Notes under the pieces: generated by a model
Seen by the model: the letters and a program-made list of their open reading frames with translations, nothing else
The model's database searches: none
What the model was told of the DNA's origin: nothing
Shown: positions 52,286-60,579 of the stretch, piece after piece
Position numbering within the stretch: position 1 is the first letter of the stretch
Layout: the number at the start of each line of letters is the position of its first letter
Position numbers and translations under genes: made by a program
DNA from: WJMT01 sp964599635
Lineage (GTDB): Bacteria; Acidobacteriota; Aminicenantia; Aminicenantales; Aminicenantaceae
Reading direction: 5' to 3'
NCBI GenBank assembly: GCA_964599635.1
Contig: CAZRGM010000009.1
Coordinates: 74,742 to 138,741 of the forward strand
DNA: 64,000 nt

Positions 52286-52579
52286 TTATTTACCTAATGA
52301 AACTTGTATAGTATCAAACTCAACTATCTCTTTACGTTTAATTAACACTTCGTCTTTGGATGAAAGGTCATAGCCAGCTTCTTCCAGTAAATCATAGAGA
52401 GTTCCCAACTTCTTAGTCTCTTCTATGAATATCTCAATGGCTTCTTTAAGATTCTTTCTCGCCTCTTTCACAGTTTTTCCGCAGGAAGCAATATCCAGTT
52501 CTGGACAGTAAGAAGAATACATATTCCCCTCTTTCCATATTTGCTCACTTACTAAAATATGTTTATTCAATTTAATCAC
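52286..52579 (-). CDS. hicB: HicB-family antitoxin
   Basis: A 97-residue partner of HicA. The degenerate RNase-H-like domain shows MYSSYCPELDIASCGKTVKEARKNLKEAIEIFIEE, a classic HicB core. The short C-terminal tail (VEFDTIQVSLGK) lacks a full DNA-binding helix-turn-helix or RHH domain, so autoregulation may depend on HicA or be absent. It is transcribed first. Confidence 0.87.
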   Translation of the reverse strand: MIKLNKHILVSEQIWKEGNMYSSYCPELDIASCGKTVKEARKNLKEAIEIFIEETKKLGTLYDLLEEAGYDLSSKDEVLIKRKEIVEFDTIQVSLGK

Positions 52580-52671
52580 CTGTAAATTTTATCTTTTGAT
52601 ATACTTATTTTTTTCCCTCACTTTTTTCTTTTAATATCATATCACATCTTTTTTCTATTCTCCATTCCCTA

Positions 52672-53015
52672 CTACTGTTTTTTAATAAGATCAAAAAATT
52701 CAGCAGGAGTCACAATTTTTATCCCGCGGAAATCTTTTAGCTCCAAAAGGTGCTTGTCTCCGCTCAGGATATAATCAGCGCTGCCTTCCTTGGCTAATTC
52801 AAGAAACTTATTGTCTTCAGGATCCTGAGTGATGATATTGAGATGTTTTTTTACTTTGACCGGAATAACATACGGCAAAAGCTCCTGCTCAAGTAGCCCC
52901 TTTATCTCTTTTTTGGTCAGCTTGAATTTCGGATAACTCAGGACTTTGGCATATTCCTTGAGAACTTCTGACGACAGGAGCACAGAAACAGTGCCTTTCT
53001 GCCAAAAAGAAACAA
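52672..53015 (-). pseudogene. 5'-deleted PIN toxin, fused to repeat/upstream sequence
   Basis: The ~103 surviving codons from VLLSSEVLKEY to LIKKQ follow the intact PIN gene at 9802-10230 closely at DNA level. The N-terminus with the first catalytic Asp (DTN motif) is gone. At GAAACAA (53009-53015) the sequence jumps to what lies upstream of the intact antitoxin gene at 10491. This equals a 352-base deletion of toxin start plus antitoxin. The last residues KKQ come from the gene-end repeat. It is unlikely to be an active nuclease. Confidence 0.8.
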
Positions 53016-53071
53016 TGAAAATGTTAAGTAATGAAGTAATGAAGATAGATCGAAATGACCAAATAAATAGG

Positions 53072-53096
53072 CAAATGATATTGTGTTACTGTTTTT
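53072..53096. repeat. Gene-end repeat at the stop codon of the 53086 gene
   Basis: CAAATGATATTGTGTTACTG plus a T-run. The minus-strand gene ending here reads its final KKQ and stop codon from this repeat, as rfbD does. Confidence 0.7.
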
Positions 53097-54003
53097 TAAG
53101 AAGATAGGTTAAAAACAACGAACCGCTTAAAAGAAAGAGCCCGATCAATCCTGAATAAAACCATTTTTGATTCAAAGGAAAAGGTTTCGCGCGGGTAATC
53201 TCATTGAGAAACATTCCCGCCTTCTCTCCTAATTTTTTATCATAGACGGTTCTGAATATAAGGTCTCCTTGAGCCGCCTCCCCATTGACTATCTTTTCTC
53301 CCTCAAAATACTTATCCTCATCATTCGCCCAAACAGTGAGCGCATTCCCTGGCTCAGCTTCAGGAGCTTCCAAATAAAAGTAATATTCTTTCCCTCTGGA
53401 ACTCTCTAAATCAGGAAGCTCAAACCGGAAATAACGGTTGTCTTTTATCCGGCCGGCATCCACTTTTTTCTGAAACAAATCCTCAGAATCCACCGCTTCC
53501 CTTTTAAAATGAAAAATAATCTCTCCTGTCACCTTCCGGGCATAATTCGCCATCAGCACTTCCAGAGCGCAAAGGTCATCATATCCAGCCTTAAAAGTCT
53601 GGCCTATCTTTTTTTCTCCATAGATTTCCCCAGCAGGAACCGTATTGATGTAGCTGTTATAGACCACAATCTTTTTAGAGAAAAGCAGAAAAATCCACAC
53701 CAGAATAAGCCCCATAATAACCCCGGACACTCCCCAGAATCCGTATTTTTTCTCGAAAAGCCTTCTTTTTTGAACCAGCGTGACCAAACCCCATAAAAAA
53801 CCAAACAGCAGCAGAACAAAATAAAACACTTTGTTCAGGAATAAATTCACAAAAAACATCCCTATCATGCTGAGCCTATGAGCGAGCACTCCCAGACTCA
53901 AACTCCACCCCATCTCACCCCGGGGGACAGACAAGGAAAGCACCACAAGCCCCACCAAAACAATGCCCCCTATAAATACAAGGAGATAAACTCTTCTTTT
54001 CAT
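53086..54003 (-). CDS. Membrane protein with periplasmic beta-sandwich domain
   Basis: A 305-residue protein. Three hydrophobic helices occupy residues 5-120, and a beta-rich domain follows (about 130-265, KIGQTFKAGYDDLCALEVLMANYARKVTGEIIFHFK, KEYYFYLEAPEAEPGNALTVW). One helix lies near the C-terminus (WFYSGLIGLFLLSGSLFLTYLL). The beta domain resembles one found at the ends of GT39-like membrane glycosyltransferases, but no GT-C catalytic part is present. It could be a companion subunit. A decayed piece of a paralogue is at 7645-7770. The last three residues derive from a repeat. Confidence 0.65.
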   Translation of the reverse strand: MKRRVYLLVFIGGIVLVGLVVLSLSVPRGEMGWSLSLGVLAHRLSMIGMFFVNLFLNKVFYFVLLLFGFLWGLVTLVQKRRLFEKKYGFWGVSGVIMGLILVWIFLLFSKKIVVYNSYINTVPAGEIYGEKKIGQTFKAGYDDLCALEVLMANYARKVTGEIIFHFKREAVDSEDLFQKKVDAGRIKDNRYFRFELPDLESSRGKEYYFYLEAPEAEPGNALTVWANDEDKYFEGEKIVNGEAAQGDLIFRTVYDKKLGEKAGMFLNEITRAKPFPLNQKWFYSGLIGLFLLSGSLFLTYLLKKQ

Positions 54004-54029
54004 GTCCTGTCTCTAGTCTCCATTCCCTA

Positions 54030-54113
54030 GACTAAACAGACTTAATAGACCAGGTAGATTAGACAAATCAGATAAACCAAATAAACGAAAAAGGTATTGT
54101 GTTACTGTTTTTT
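54030..54113. repeat. Degenerate 9-base array followed by gene-end repeat
   Basis: TAGACTAAA, CAGACTTAA, TAGACCAGG, TAGATTAGA, CAAATCAGA, TAAACCAAA is a loose 9-base series like that at 51983. It is followed by GGTATTGTGTTACTG with a T-run, a copy of the gene-end repeat. Confidence 0.6.
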
Positions 54114-54256
54114 AAAAACCGAGGATCAATGCGGTGAAAGGAGTAGTTGCCTAGGCGGGTCTTGATAATTTTTGTATGAGATGTTGTGGCAGCGGTAATC
54201 ATTTGGGGAATCTGTTCAATGACTCCATAGAGATGTAAGGCACTTATAAAAGAAAC
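54068..54256 (-). pseudogene. Fragment of an AbiEi-like antitoxin gene
   Basis: Minus-strand codons give SALHLYGVIEQIPQMITAATT, then KIIKTRLGNYSFHRIDPRF. This matches the AbiEi core of the intact protein at 46409-47047 (SLEKALEYYDIIPEAVPVYSSVTTK, LGVFSYRH). The winged helix is missing, a stop codon lies just upstream, and the C-terminal part is cut at the gene-end repeat, through which the frame reads to a stop at 54068. Confidence 0.6.
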
Positions 54257-54303
54257 TTAGGCCCGGCTTGATGGAAGTAAAAAAGGAATAACAGCATAGG
54301 GAC

Positions 54304-54444
54304 TTATACGGTCACTTCCTGTTTCACCCCATACCCCCCTGTATATCTTGAAAATGATTCCCTGGCTTTCCTGCCCAGCCATCTGAGAAATTCAAGATGA
54401 AATATTTCCCTTAATTGTAAAGAATCATAAACTGTATCTTTCAT
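54304..54444 (-). pseudogene. Fragment resembling an AbiEii nucleotidyltransferase N-terminus
   Basis: The 46-codon frame begins MKDTVYDSLQLREIFHLEFLRWLGRK, the helix that usually precedes the GG-S/N motif in AbiEii-type nucleotidyltransferases. The expected KGG-x-N-L-R-F motif is not intact (YTGGYGVKQ). It lies upstream of the AbiEi fragment, the reverse of the normal gene order, so the pieces are rearranged or come from different systems. Confidence 0.45.
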
Positions 54445-54477
54445 AATACCACATTCCAAATTCCCCGCTTTTCCCCA

Positions 54478-54560
54478 ACGCAACAAACGCTATCAACGCA
54501 ATCAACGCAATTAACGCTATCAACGCTATAAACGCAATCAACGCGACAAACGCAAGTAAC
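54478..54560. repeat. 9-base tandem array, consensus AACGCAATC
   Basis: About nine units (AACGCAACA, AACGCTATC, AACGCAATC, AACGCGACA, AACGCAAGT). The array enters the 3' end of the DUF4143 ATPase gene and encodes its last codons on the minus strand. Confidence 0.8.
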
Positions 54561-55794
54561 GTAATTTATAAAAAGGAACAAACTGTATCTTTGTCCTATT
54601 CCGAAAAAGAGTCTCCTCAAGATTGAGGTTGACAACAAACGCTCTTTCAGGGTGATACTTATTGATAAAACTCTGAAAAGACCTTGACACAACAGGCTTT
54701 TTGAATTCTCGATATTTGATTTCCACCGGGACCTGCTCTTTTCCATAATTTATGATAAAATCAACCTCAGCCCCATCTTTTGTTCTCCAGAAATTAATCT
54801 TTGCTGAGCTGTCCCTGAGCTTTTCTTTAAGCCAATTATAAACGAAATTCTCAAATAGGAATCCTTTATCCTTTAGATTCACCACATGACCAAAAGAGCC
54901 AACCGCAAAATTCCTCAAGCCAAGGTCATAAAAATAATAAAGGGGAGATTTAGAGATTTCTTTCCGGATATTTCTAAAAAAAGGACTCACTCGGTGTATG
55001 ATAAATGTCTTTTCAAGATACCATAAATAATCCTTTACAGTTTTATATGAAATGCCAAGAGTGTGGGATATCTCTGAAACTCTGAAAATACTTCCTATTT
55101 GAGAAGCTAAAACTTTCACCAGGCTGCTGAAATCATCTGTTTTGCGAATTTTCAGTAAATAGGATATATCCTTTTCAAGATAACTCTGATAAATCTCATG
55201 AATGATCAGTCTTTTCTCCTTGATTGTCTCCTCAAGCACAACTCTCGGATATCCCCCAAAACTAAGATATTCTTCAAGCAGCTCAATCGCTCTATCTCTG
55301 TTAAGTGAAAGGAATTCCATGAGTTTATTTTCATATTTATTTTCTGTTCTGAAATTTATAAGCTCCTCAAAACATAACGGGGGAAGCTCAAACACTCTTT
55401 TCCTGCCTACAAGTGACTCATGGATTTTTTCTTTTAACTCCACACTGCCTGAACCGGACACAATAAACTTATAGGGAAGATTCATATCAAAAATTCCCTT
55501 AAGAAAGACGCCGGCATCCTCTTTTCGCTGGATTTCATCGATGAAAACATGCCCCTTCTTAGTTCCGATCTCCAATTTTATCTTGTTAATCAGATTTGAC
55601 TGAGAGGTAAAAAACTGCTTATCCGCCTCAATATCCAGGTTTAAATAGAGATTATTCTGATTATTTTGATCCAGGTGCTCTTTAATCATAAGCATCAGGG
55701 TTGTCTTCCCTGACTGTCTCGGTCCAATGATAAAACTTATCTCTTTTTTCGATAGATGCGCTTTAACTTCTCCGTACAGCTTTCTTTTTATCAT
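54538..55794 (-). CDS. AAA+ ATPase with DUF4143 C-terminal domain
   Basis: A 418-residue protein. Walker A is IIGPRQSGKTTLML near residue 25, Walker B HVFIDEIQRKED near 90, and a sensor-like SGSGSVELKEK follows. The central helical part contains a winged-helix-like RVSEISHTLGISYKTVKDYLWYLEKTF. The DUF4143 nuclease-like end has EVDFIINYGKEQVPVEIKYR, a PD-(D/E)xK-type pattern. The family is widespread, mobile and of unknown role. The final KLRYLRLSR is read from the 9-base repeat array, so the native C-terminus has been replaced. Confidence 0.85.
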   Translation of the reverse strand: MIKRKLYGEVKAHLSKKEISFIIGPRQSGKTTLMLMIKEHLDQNNQNNLYLNLDIEADKQFFTSQSNLINKIKLEIGTKKGHVFIDEIQRKEDAGVFLKGIFDMNLPYKFIVSGSGSVELKEKIHESLVGRKRVFELPPLCFEELINFRTENKYENKLMEFLSLNRDRAIELLEEYLSFGGYPRVVLEETIKEKRLIIHEIYQSYLEKDISYLLKIRKTDDFSSLVKVLASQIGSIFRVSEISHTLGISYKTVKDYLWYLEKTFIIHRVSPFFRNIRKEISKSPLYYFYDLGLRNFAVGSFGHVVNLKDKGFLFENFVYNWLKEKLRDSSAKINFWRTKDGAEVDFIINYGKEQVPVEIKYREFKKPVVSRSFQSFINKYHPERAFVVNLNLEETLFRNRTKIQFVPFYKLRYLRLSR

Positions 55795-55825
55795 AATTAT
55801 ATTTTAGTCCGAGAATTCTTAAAGT
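55793..55825 (-). promoter_or_regulatory. 33-base promoter-like box at the ATPase start
   Basis: Near-identical to 51924-51956. Its TATAAT ends one base before the ATPase ATG, so as a promoter it would initiate inside the gene. It may instead mark a duplication boundary. Confidence 0.3.
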
Positions 55826-55847
55826 AAAGTATTAATTTGCTCGCCTA

Positions 55848-55945
55848 AGCCTGCACCTGCGAAGCTTGTGCTCGTGAAAGGGGGTAGCAGGTGTCATTCC
55901 GGGCCCTGTACTGAACTTGATTCAGTATTGACCCGGAATCCAGCC
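55848..55945. repeat. Palindromic GTCATTCC/GGAATCC repeats
   Basis: A nested copy (CACCTGCGAAGCTTGTGC ... GTAGCAGGTGTCATTCC) is followed by an inverted element with stem CATTCCGGG ... CCCGGAATCC around a loop containing CTGAACTTGATTCAG. It is like that at 10523-10570. Confidence 0.75.
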
Positions 55946-55966
55946 TTATCAACGCTATCAACGCAA

Positions 55967-56025
55967 CAAAATACGGGACATGTACTAATTTTTGAAGAAA
56001 AATTGGTTACGTGTCCCTGTATTTT
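55967..56025. repeat. Long imperfect hairpin (REP-like)
   Basis: AAAATACGGGACATGTAC pairs with GTTACGTGTCCCTGTATTTT across a loop region of TTTTTGAAGAAAAA, a ~25-base stem. It interrupts a 9-base array. Its CGGGACA/TGTCCC ends resemble sequences that flank REP-associated (IS200-like) transposases, but no transposase is present. Confidence 0.55.
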
Positions 56026-56028
56026 TAA

Positions 56029-56079
56029 CAAACGCGATTAACGCGATAAACGCAACCAACGCTATCAACGCAATCTTTC
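56029..56079. repeat. 9-base tandem array, consensus AACGCRATY
   Basis: Five to six units (AACGCGATT, AACGCGATA, AACGCAACC, AACGCTATC, AACGCAATC) end two bases before the stop codon of the DUF2142 gene. Three units lie on the other side of the hairpin (about 55948-55966). Confidence 0.75.
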
Positions 56080-56080
56080 C

Positions 56081-57469
56081 TTAAAAATTCCTGAAAAAGT
56101 AAAACGCCCGTATCAAAGGATGAAAGATGGTGTAAATATTCAGCACCATAAACCCGAAAATCACAAACAAAGGAACCCACCGCTCCCATTTCTTGGGGGT
56201 GATTTCCTTAAGGCCTAATACAAAAAGAATAGCTATAGCGCTTATGGCTGGAAATATGTATCTTCCCTGGGGAGCATAGTGCTTTGGGAAAGAATGGATC
56301 AAAGTTCCCAAGATAATAGGTAAAACCAGGGCGATCAAAATGAGAAAGACTCGAAAATCAAAAGATATTTCTTTTTTTCTAAAGTAAGAAAAAATGTATT
56401 TGAAAATCCCTATACCCGAAAGAATAGAAGCCATCATGAAAATAGAATAAATATCCGCCAGATAACCAAACCTCAGCCATCCCGCAAAAAACCAGAAGCT
56501 TTTAAATAACCCGTCCATAAACCAATACACTGATCGGGATGTATCTTTAGAAATCCCTTCTGTAAAATACTGAGCAAACCGGTTCCATTGGGACTTTAAC
56601 TGTTTCATCCCTGATTCACGATCAACCCTCTCTAAAACAGAATCGGGAAGCACATGAGAAAAAGCCAAATACAGTCCAATAATCACGATCACTAAAACGA
56701 TTAATATAACCAAATACTTAAAAACCTTTCTTCTCTCTTTAAATGATTGAATGAACAAGACCAGCAAATAAACCAGGAATGGAGGAATCATAAATAAAGC
56801 AGCCCGATGAGTAAGAACTCCCAAGGCTATAATCAAAGGCCCCAACAGCAGAGCCCACAAATGCTTTCCTTTATATAAAGAATAAAGAATTACATATAAA
56901 AATAAGGAAGCAAGAAAAACAACAAGATTAGCCGGATTCACCGAGGTAGATATAATGAGAAACTGAGGGAGCATACCGGCCAAACAAACCCCTGTCAGAG
57001 CATAACCCATATGATTTTTAAAAACCAGCTTTGCTGATAGATAAGTAAAACAAACGGTCAGCATAAAAAGAAAAAAAGAAAATCCCCTTACTACATAAAA
57101 TTGACTTATGGTATCTTTAATTTTCAATTTGTTTATGATCAAAGCTACTGTTGAGTAGTATAGAGGGGCTCTGCTTCTATATAGACCAAACATACTCCCA
57201 TAAAAATCCAATCTACCAAGCCATTTTGGAAATTTCTCAGGTTTAACAAGATTCGTGTATTTCCACGAATGAAAAACAGCCATGGATTCCATAATATCCC
57301 GGCTTATTTGTTCATGCTCTTCAGAACGCAGTTCCGCATTTTCAGATAACATGATCCCATAACCAAAAAAATGGGTTTCATCCGGTGACTGCCAGGGAGG
57401 TATAATAAATAAATAAATAAAACCCTGAATAAAAACAAAAAGAAAAAAAAGTGCTTTTAAACGTTTCAT
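56081..57469 (-). CDS. DUF2142 family membrane protein (GT-C-like)
   Basis: A 462-residue protein with ~11 helices. The family signature PPWQSPDETHFFGYG directly follows helix 1, with an acidic periplasmic loop; further motifs are LYRSRAPLYYSTVAL and HYAPQGRYIFPAISAIA. DUF2142 proteins share the GT-C topology of lipid-phosphate-sugar-dependent glycosyltransferases. It closes the Pgl-like operon, one base behind the pglF-like gene. The substrate is unknown. Confidence 0.82.
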   Translation of the reverse strand: MKRLKALFFLFVFIQGFIYLFIIPPWQSPDETHFFGYGIMLSENAELRSEEHEQISRDIMESMAVFHSWKYTNLVKPEKFPKWLGRLDFYGSMFGLYRSRAPLYYSTVALIINKLKIKDTISQFYVVRGFSFFLFMLTVCFTYLSAKLVFKNHMGYALTGVCLAGMLPQFLIISTSVNPANLVVFLASLFLYVILYSLYKGKHLWALLLGPLIIALGVLTHRAALFMIPPFLVYLLVLFIQSFKERRKVFKYLVILIVLVIVIIGLYLAFSHVLPDSVLERVDRESGMKQLKSQWNRFAQYFTEGISKDTSRSVYWFMDGLFKSFWFFAGWLRFGYLADIYSIFMMASILSGIGIFKYIFSYFRKKEISFDFRVFLILIALVLPIILGTLIHSFPKHYAPQGRYIFPAISAIAILFVLGLKEITPKKWERWVPLFVIFGFMVLNIYTIFHPLIRAFYFFRNF

Positions 57470-57470
57470 A

Positions 57471-59363
57471 TCAGGCGGATTTATAGGTAGGTATAATTTC
57501 TTTCAACATCTCTAATATTTCTTTTTCTCTGCCTTTTTCCAGACTTAACTGAATCATTCGATCTATTTTGTTAAAAATATCTTTCTGAATTTTCCTTTTT
57601 GTGTTTCTGGCAATAAATATTTTCTCAAAGTCCGTAGGTTCTGTTCCCTCTTCAGCACTCAGGATTTCTTCATACATTTTCTCACCAGGCCGGCTCTCAG
57701 TAAATACAATGGGAATATCCGCATCAGGTTCATAGCCGCTGAGCCGAATCATTTCTTTAGCTAAATCCACTATCTTTACAGGCTCTCCCATATCCAGCAC
57801 AAACACCTCTCCACCCTTGCCAAAAGAAGCTGCCTCCAGCGTAAGAAGCACTGCCTCCCTTGTGCTCATAAAATATCTTTTCATTTCAGGATGAGTCACG
57901 GTCACAGGGCCTCCCCTCTTAATCTGCTCCTGAAATACCGGAATCACACTCCCCCGGCTTCCCAACACATTCCCAAACCGCACTGAAACAAATTCCGTCT
58001 TGTTTTCTAAATTCAATGCCCTAAGCAGCTCTTCCCCGCATCTTTTTGTGGCTCCCATAACACTGGCGGGATTGATGGCTTTATCCGTGGAAACAAAAAT
58101 AAATTTTTCAGCCTTATTTTTTATAGACTGTTCCGCTAAGATTTTGGTCCCCAGTATATTGGTCTTCACTGCCTCATTCAAATGACTCTCCAGCAAAGGA
58201 ACATGCTTATAAGCCGCAGCATGAATAACAATATTGGGTCTGTATGTCTCAAAAATCTCAGCCACTCTGTCTATGTCTCTTATGTCCCCCACTGAATAAA
58301 TGATCCGACTATCACTATGCTTTATCCTGTTTTCCAAATAAAAAAGCTCTGTCTCATCATTATCAAGGGCTATCAATTGCCGTGGATTAAACCGGGAAGC
58401 GGTTTCCACAACCTCTGAACCAATAGAACCCCCCGCCCCAGTAACCAGAACAGTTTTTCCCTCAATAAATTCCTTAATAGCCTCATAATCAATCTCAACC
58501 GGCTCTCTTCCCAATAAATCCTCCAATCGAACCTTTTTAACATCAGAAAGAGAGACTTTTCCATTAACCAAATCAACAGTCCCAGGTAATATTTTAATAT
58601 CATTCATAGCTTTGACTTCACGCACAGAATCCACAATAGCCTTTATCTCTTTAGATTCAGCTGAAGGAATGGCAATAAGAACCTCATCTATCTTATTGCT
58701 CTCTATGATTCTCGGAATATCCTCTTTTTTTCCCAACACTTTAATCCCGTGAATTTTAATACTCCGCTTCGAAGGATCATCATCAATAAATCCAACTGGT
58801 ACGAAATGAGAACTTTTCTCTCTTATCATGTCTCTCACAATCTGTTCCCCAGCGCTCCCTGCACCCACAATAAGAACTCTCCTCATTGGCCCCTTAGCTT
58901 TAAGAGTGCTTTTCAATCCCTCCAACAAAACCCTTTTAGATATCCTTAATCCTCCTATAAAAACAAGTGAAAACAGATAATCAATGACCAAAACAGAACG
59001 GGGAAATACCGTAGCGCTGAAAGGCTCTATTAATCTCAGTAAATATAATGACATGCCCAGAGCTAAAGAGCCAAATGAAACAGCTTTAAATAACTTAAAT
59101 AATTCATTTAAACCTACAAAACGCCAGGAGATATCATATAGATTATATAAAAGAAGAAAAAATAATTTGCATACTATTGCAAGCCCTATATAGTAAAATA
59201 TGGTCTCATTATATTTTGAAGGTATCTCTCCATTAAACCGGCTCCAAAAAGCGAAATACATAGCCCCGGATATCAACAAAGTATCAAAGAGAAAGAAAAA
59301 ACACCTCCGTTTAAACACAGATTTCCTCAAAGCTTTTTCTAAAAATTTCTTCATTTTTTCCAT
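57471..59363 (-). CDS. pglF: UDP-GlcNAc 4,6-dehydratase, membrane type (PglF/WbpM/CapD family)
   Basis: Four N-terminal helices (residues ~15-130), then a first Rossmann domain (RVLIVGAGSAGEQIVRDMI), then the catalytic SDR domain (VLVTGAGGSIGSEVV near residue 310, VIHAAAYKHVPLLE, FVSTDKAINPASVMGATKRCGEELL, where Met-x3-Lys replaces the usual Tyr-x3-Lys as in this family). It makes UDP-4-keto-6-deoxy-GlcNAc, the first step to diNAc-bacillosamine. I chose the ATG at 59363 because AGGTGG lies just upstream; a GTG at 59372 is the alternative. Confidence 0.9.
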   Translation of the reverse strand: MEKMKKFLEKALRKSVFKRRCFFFLFDTLLISGAMYFAFWSRFNGEIPSKYNETIFYYIGLAIVCKLFFLLLYNLYDISWRFVGLNELFKLFKAVSFGSLALGMSLYLLRLIEPFSATVFPRSVLVIDYLFSLVFIGGLRISKRVLLEGLKSTLKAKGPMRRVLIVGAGSAGEQIVRDMIREKSSHFVPVGFIDDDPSKRSIKIHGIKVLGKKEDIPRIIESNKIDEVLIAIPSAESKEIKAIVDSVREVKAMNDIKILPGTVDLVNGKVSLSDVKKVRLEDLLGREPVEIDYEAIKEFIEGKTVLVTGAGGSIGSEVVETASRFNPRQLIALDNDETELFYLENRIKHSDSRIIYSVGDIRDIDRVAEIFETYRPNIVIHAAAYKHVPLLESHLNEAVKTNILGTKILAEQSIKNKAEKFIFVSTDKAINPASVMGATKRCGEELLRALNLENKTEFVSVRFGNVLGSRGSVIPVFQEQIKRGGPVTVTHPEMKRYFMSTREAVLLTLEAASFGKGGEVFVLDMGEPVKIVDLAKEMIRLSGYEPDADIPIVFTESRPGEKMYEEILSAEEGTEPTDFEKIFIARNTKRKIQKDIFNKIDRMIQLSLEKGREKEILEMLKEIIPTYKSA

Positions 59364-59394
59364 CAACCCCACCTGAATAATTTATTTTGTCTAT

Positions 59395-60543
59395 TTAGCT
59401 GATTATTTTAATAAGATTCTCACACACATAATCAATTTCTTCTTCTCTTAAATTATTAAAAAAAGGCAAAGCGATGGTCCGCTCCGACACTCCCTCTGTA
59501 ACAGGAAAATCGCCTTCCTTATATCCAAACATCTTTCTATAAAAAGGCTGAAGATGAATGGGGGTGAAATAATTGGAGCAGCCTATCCCCTTCTCCCTAA
59601 GTTTATTAAGAATATCATCCCTATCCCGGCGCTCAAATCGATCCTTAAGCCTCACCACATACACAAACCAGCTGATCTTCTTATTCTCCTCAAAATGAGG
59701 ACAAATCACGTCATCACAATCCTTCAGGCGTTCATTGTAAAGCCTGACGACTTTTTCCCTCTTATTCAAAATCTCATCAATCCTTTCCAATTGAGCGATT
59801 CCCAAAGCGCAGTTGATATCGCTTACCCGGTAGTTAAATCCCAGCCGTTCGTGCTGAAGCCAGGCGCCGTCCTCCCCCCTTCCCTGGTTCCGCATGCTCC
59901 GGCAGAGCTTATAGAGCTTCTCATCATCCGTAACAATCATCCCGCCTTCGCCCGTTGTGATCTGTTTATTGGGATAAAAAGCATACACTCCGCAGTCCCC
60001 GAATGTGCCCACTTTCTTCCATTCGGCTTGTTTCGGCTCCTCAAACTCAGCCCCCGTGGCCTCAGCCGCATCTTCAATGACCCTCAATTTATAATGATCC
60101 GCCAATTCCATGATTTGATCTATTTCGCAGGGCCGGCCGAAGATATGAACAGGAAGAACAGCTTTCTGCTTTGATTTATTTTCTTTAAGCTCTTCTGATT
60201 TTCCCTCAAGCTTATTTATATCGATATTCAGGGTCTTTTCGTCAATATCCACAAAAACCGGTTCCGCCCTTTCAAATAAAATACAGTTGGCAGAAGAAAT
60301 GAAGCTGAAAGGCGTGGTTATAACCTTATCTCCATCTTTAATATCCAGCGCCCTCACGCACAGGTGAAGCCCGCTGGTCCCGCTGTTTACAGCCACGGCA
60401 TACTTTGAGCCAATATACGTGGCAAACTTATGCTCAAACTCATCCAATTTCGGCCCTAAGCTCAAATTAGGGGTATTCAATACTTCAAAGATCTGCTTTT
60501 TTTCTTTTTCAGTAATATCAGGATTTGATAGGGGAATTTTCAT
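59395..60543 (-). CDS. pglE: DegT/DnrJ-type sugar aminotransferase (PglE-like)
   Basis: A 382-residue PLP enzyme: MKIPLSNPDITEKEKKQIFEVL opening, VNSGTSGLHLCVRAL (phosphate site), VIEDAAEATGAEF (PLP Asp), FYPNKQITTGEGGMIVTDD (Schiff-base Lys) and RNQGRGEDGAWLQHERLGFNYRVSD. It should aminate the 4-keto sugar made by the downstream PglF-like enzyme. The order C-D-E-F with its neighbours supports the bacillosamine pathway. A different 4-keto substrate is possible. Confidence 0.88.
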   Translation of the reverse strand: MKIPLSNPDITEKEKKQIFEVLNTPNLSLGPKLDEFEHKFATYIGSKYAVAVNSGTSGLHLCVRALDIKDGDKVITTPFSFISSANCILFERAEPVFVDIDEKTLNIDINKLEGKSEELKENKSKQKAVLPVHIFGRPCEIDQIMELADHYKLRVIEDAAEATGAEFEEPKQAEWKKVGTFGDCGVYAFYPNKQITTGEGGMIVTDDEKLYKLCRSMRNQGRGEDGAWLQHERLGFNYRVSDINCALGIAQLERIDEILNKREKVVRLYNERLKDCDDVICPHFEENKKISWFVYVVRLKDRFERRDRDDILNKLREKGIGCSNYFTPIHLQPFYRKMFGYKEGDFPVTEGVSERTIALPFFNNLREEEIDYVCENLIKIIS

Positions 60544-60579
60544 TTTTTCTTCGTAATAATAGTTTATTAAATATATATC

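Larger units (their letters stand above)
54004..54537. other. Region of repeats and AbiE remnants
   Basis: 534 bases without an intact gene. In order: a 9-base-type array (54030-54087), a gene-end repeat (about 54094-54113), an AbiEi fragment (54114-54256 with run-through to 54068), an AbiEii-like fragment (54304-54444), and the start of an AACGCAATC array (from 54478). Confidence 0.7.

Noticed and set aside
54441..54746. 101-codon minus-strand frame with Cys-Val-Asp repeats
   Set aside because: It is the 9-base array read in another frame, attached to an out-of-frame end of the DUF4143 ATPase gene.
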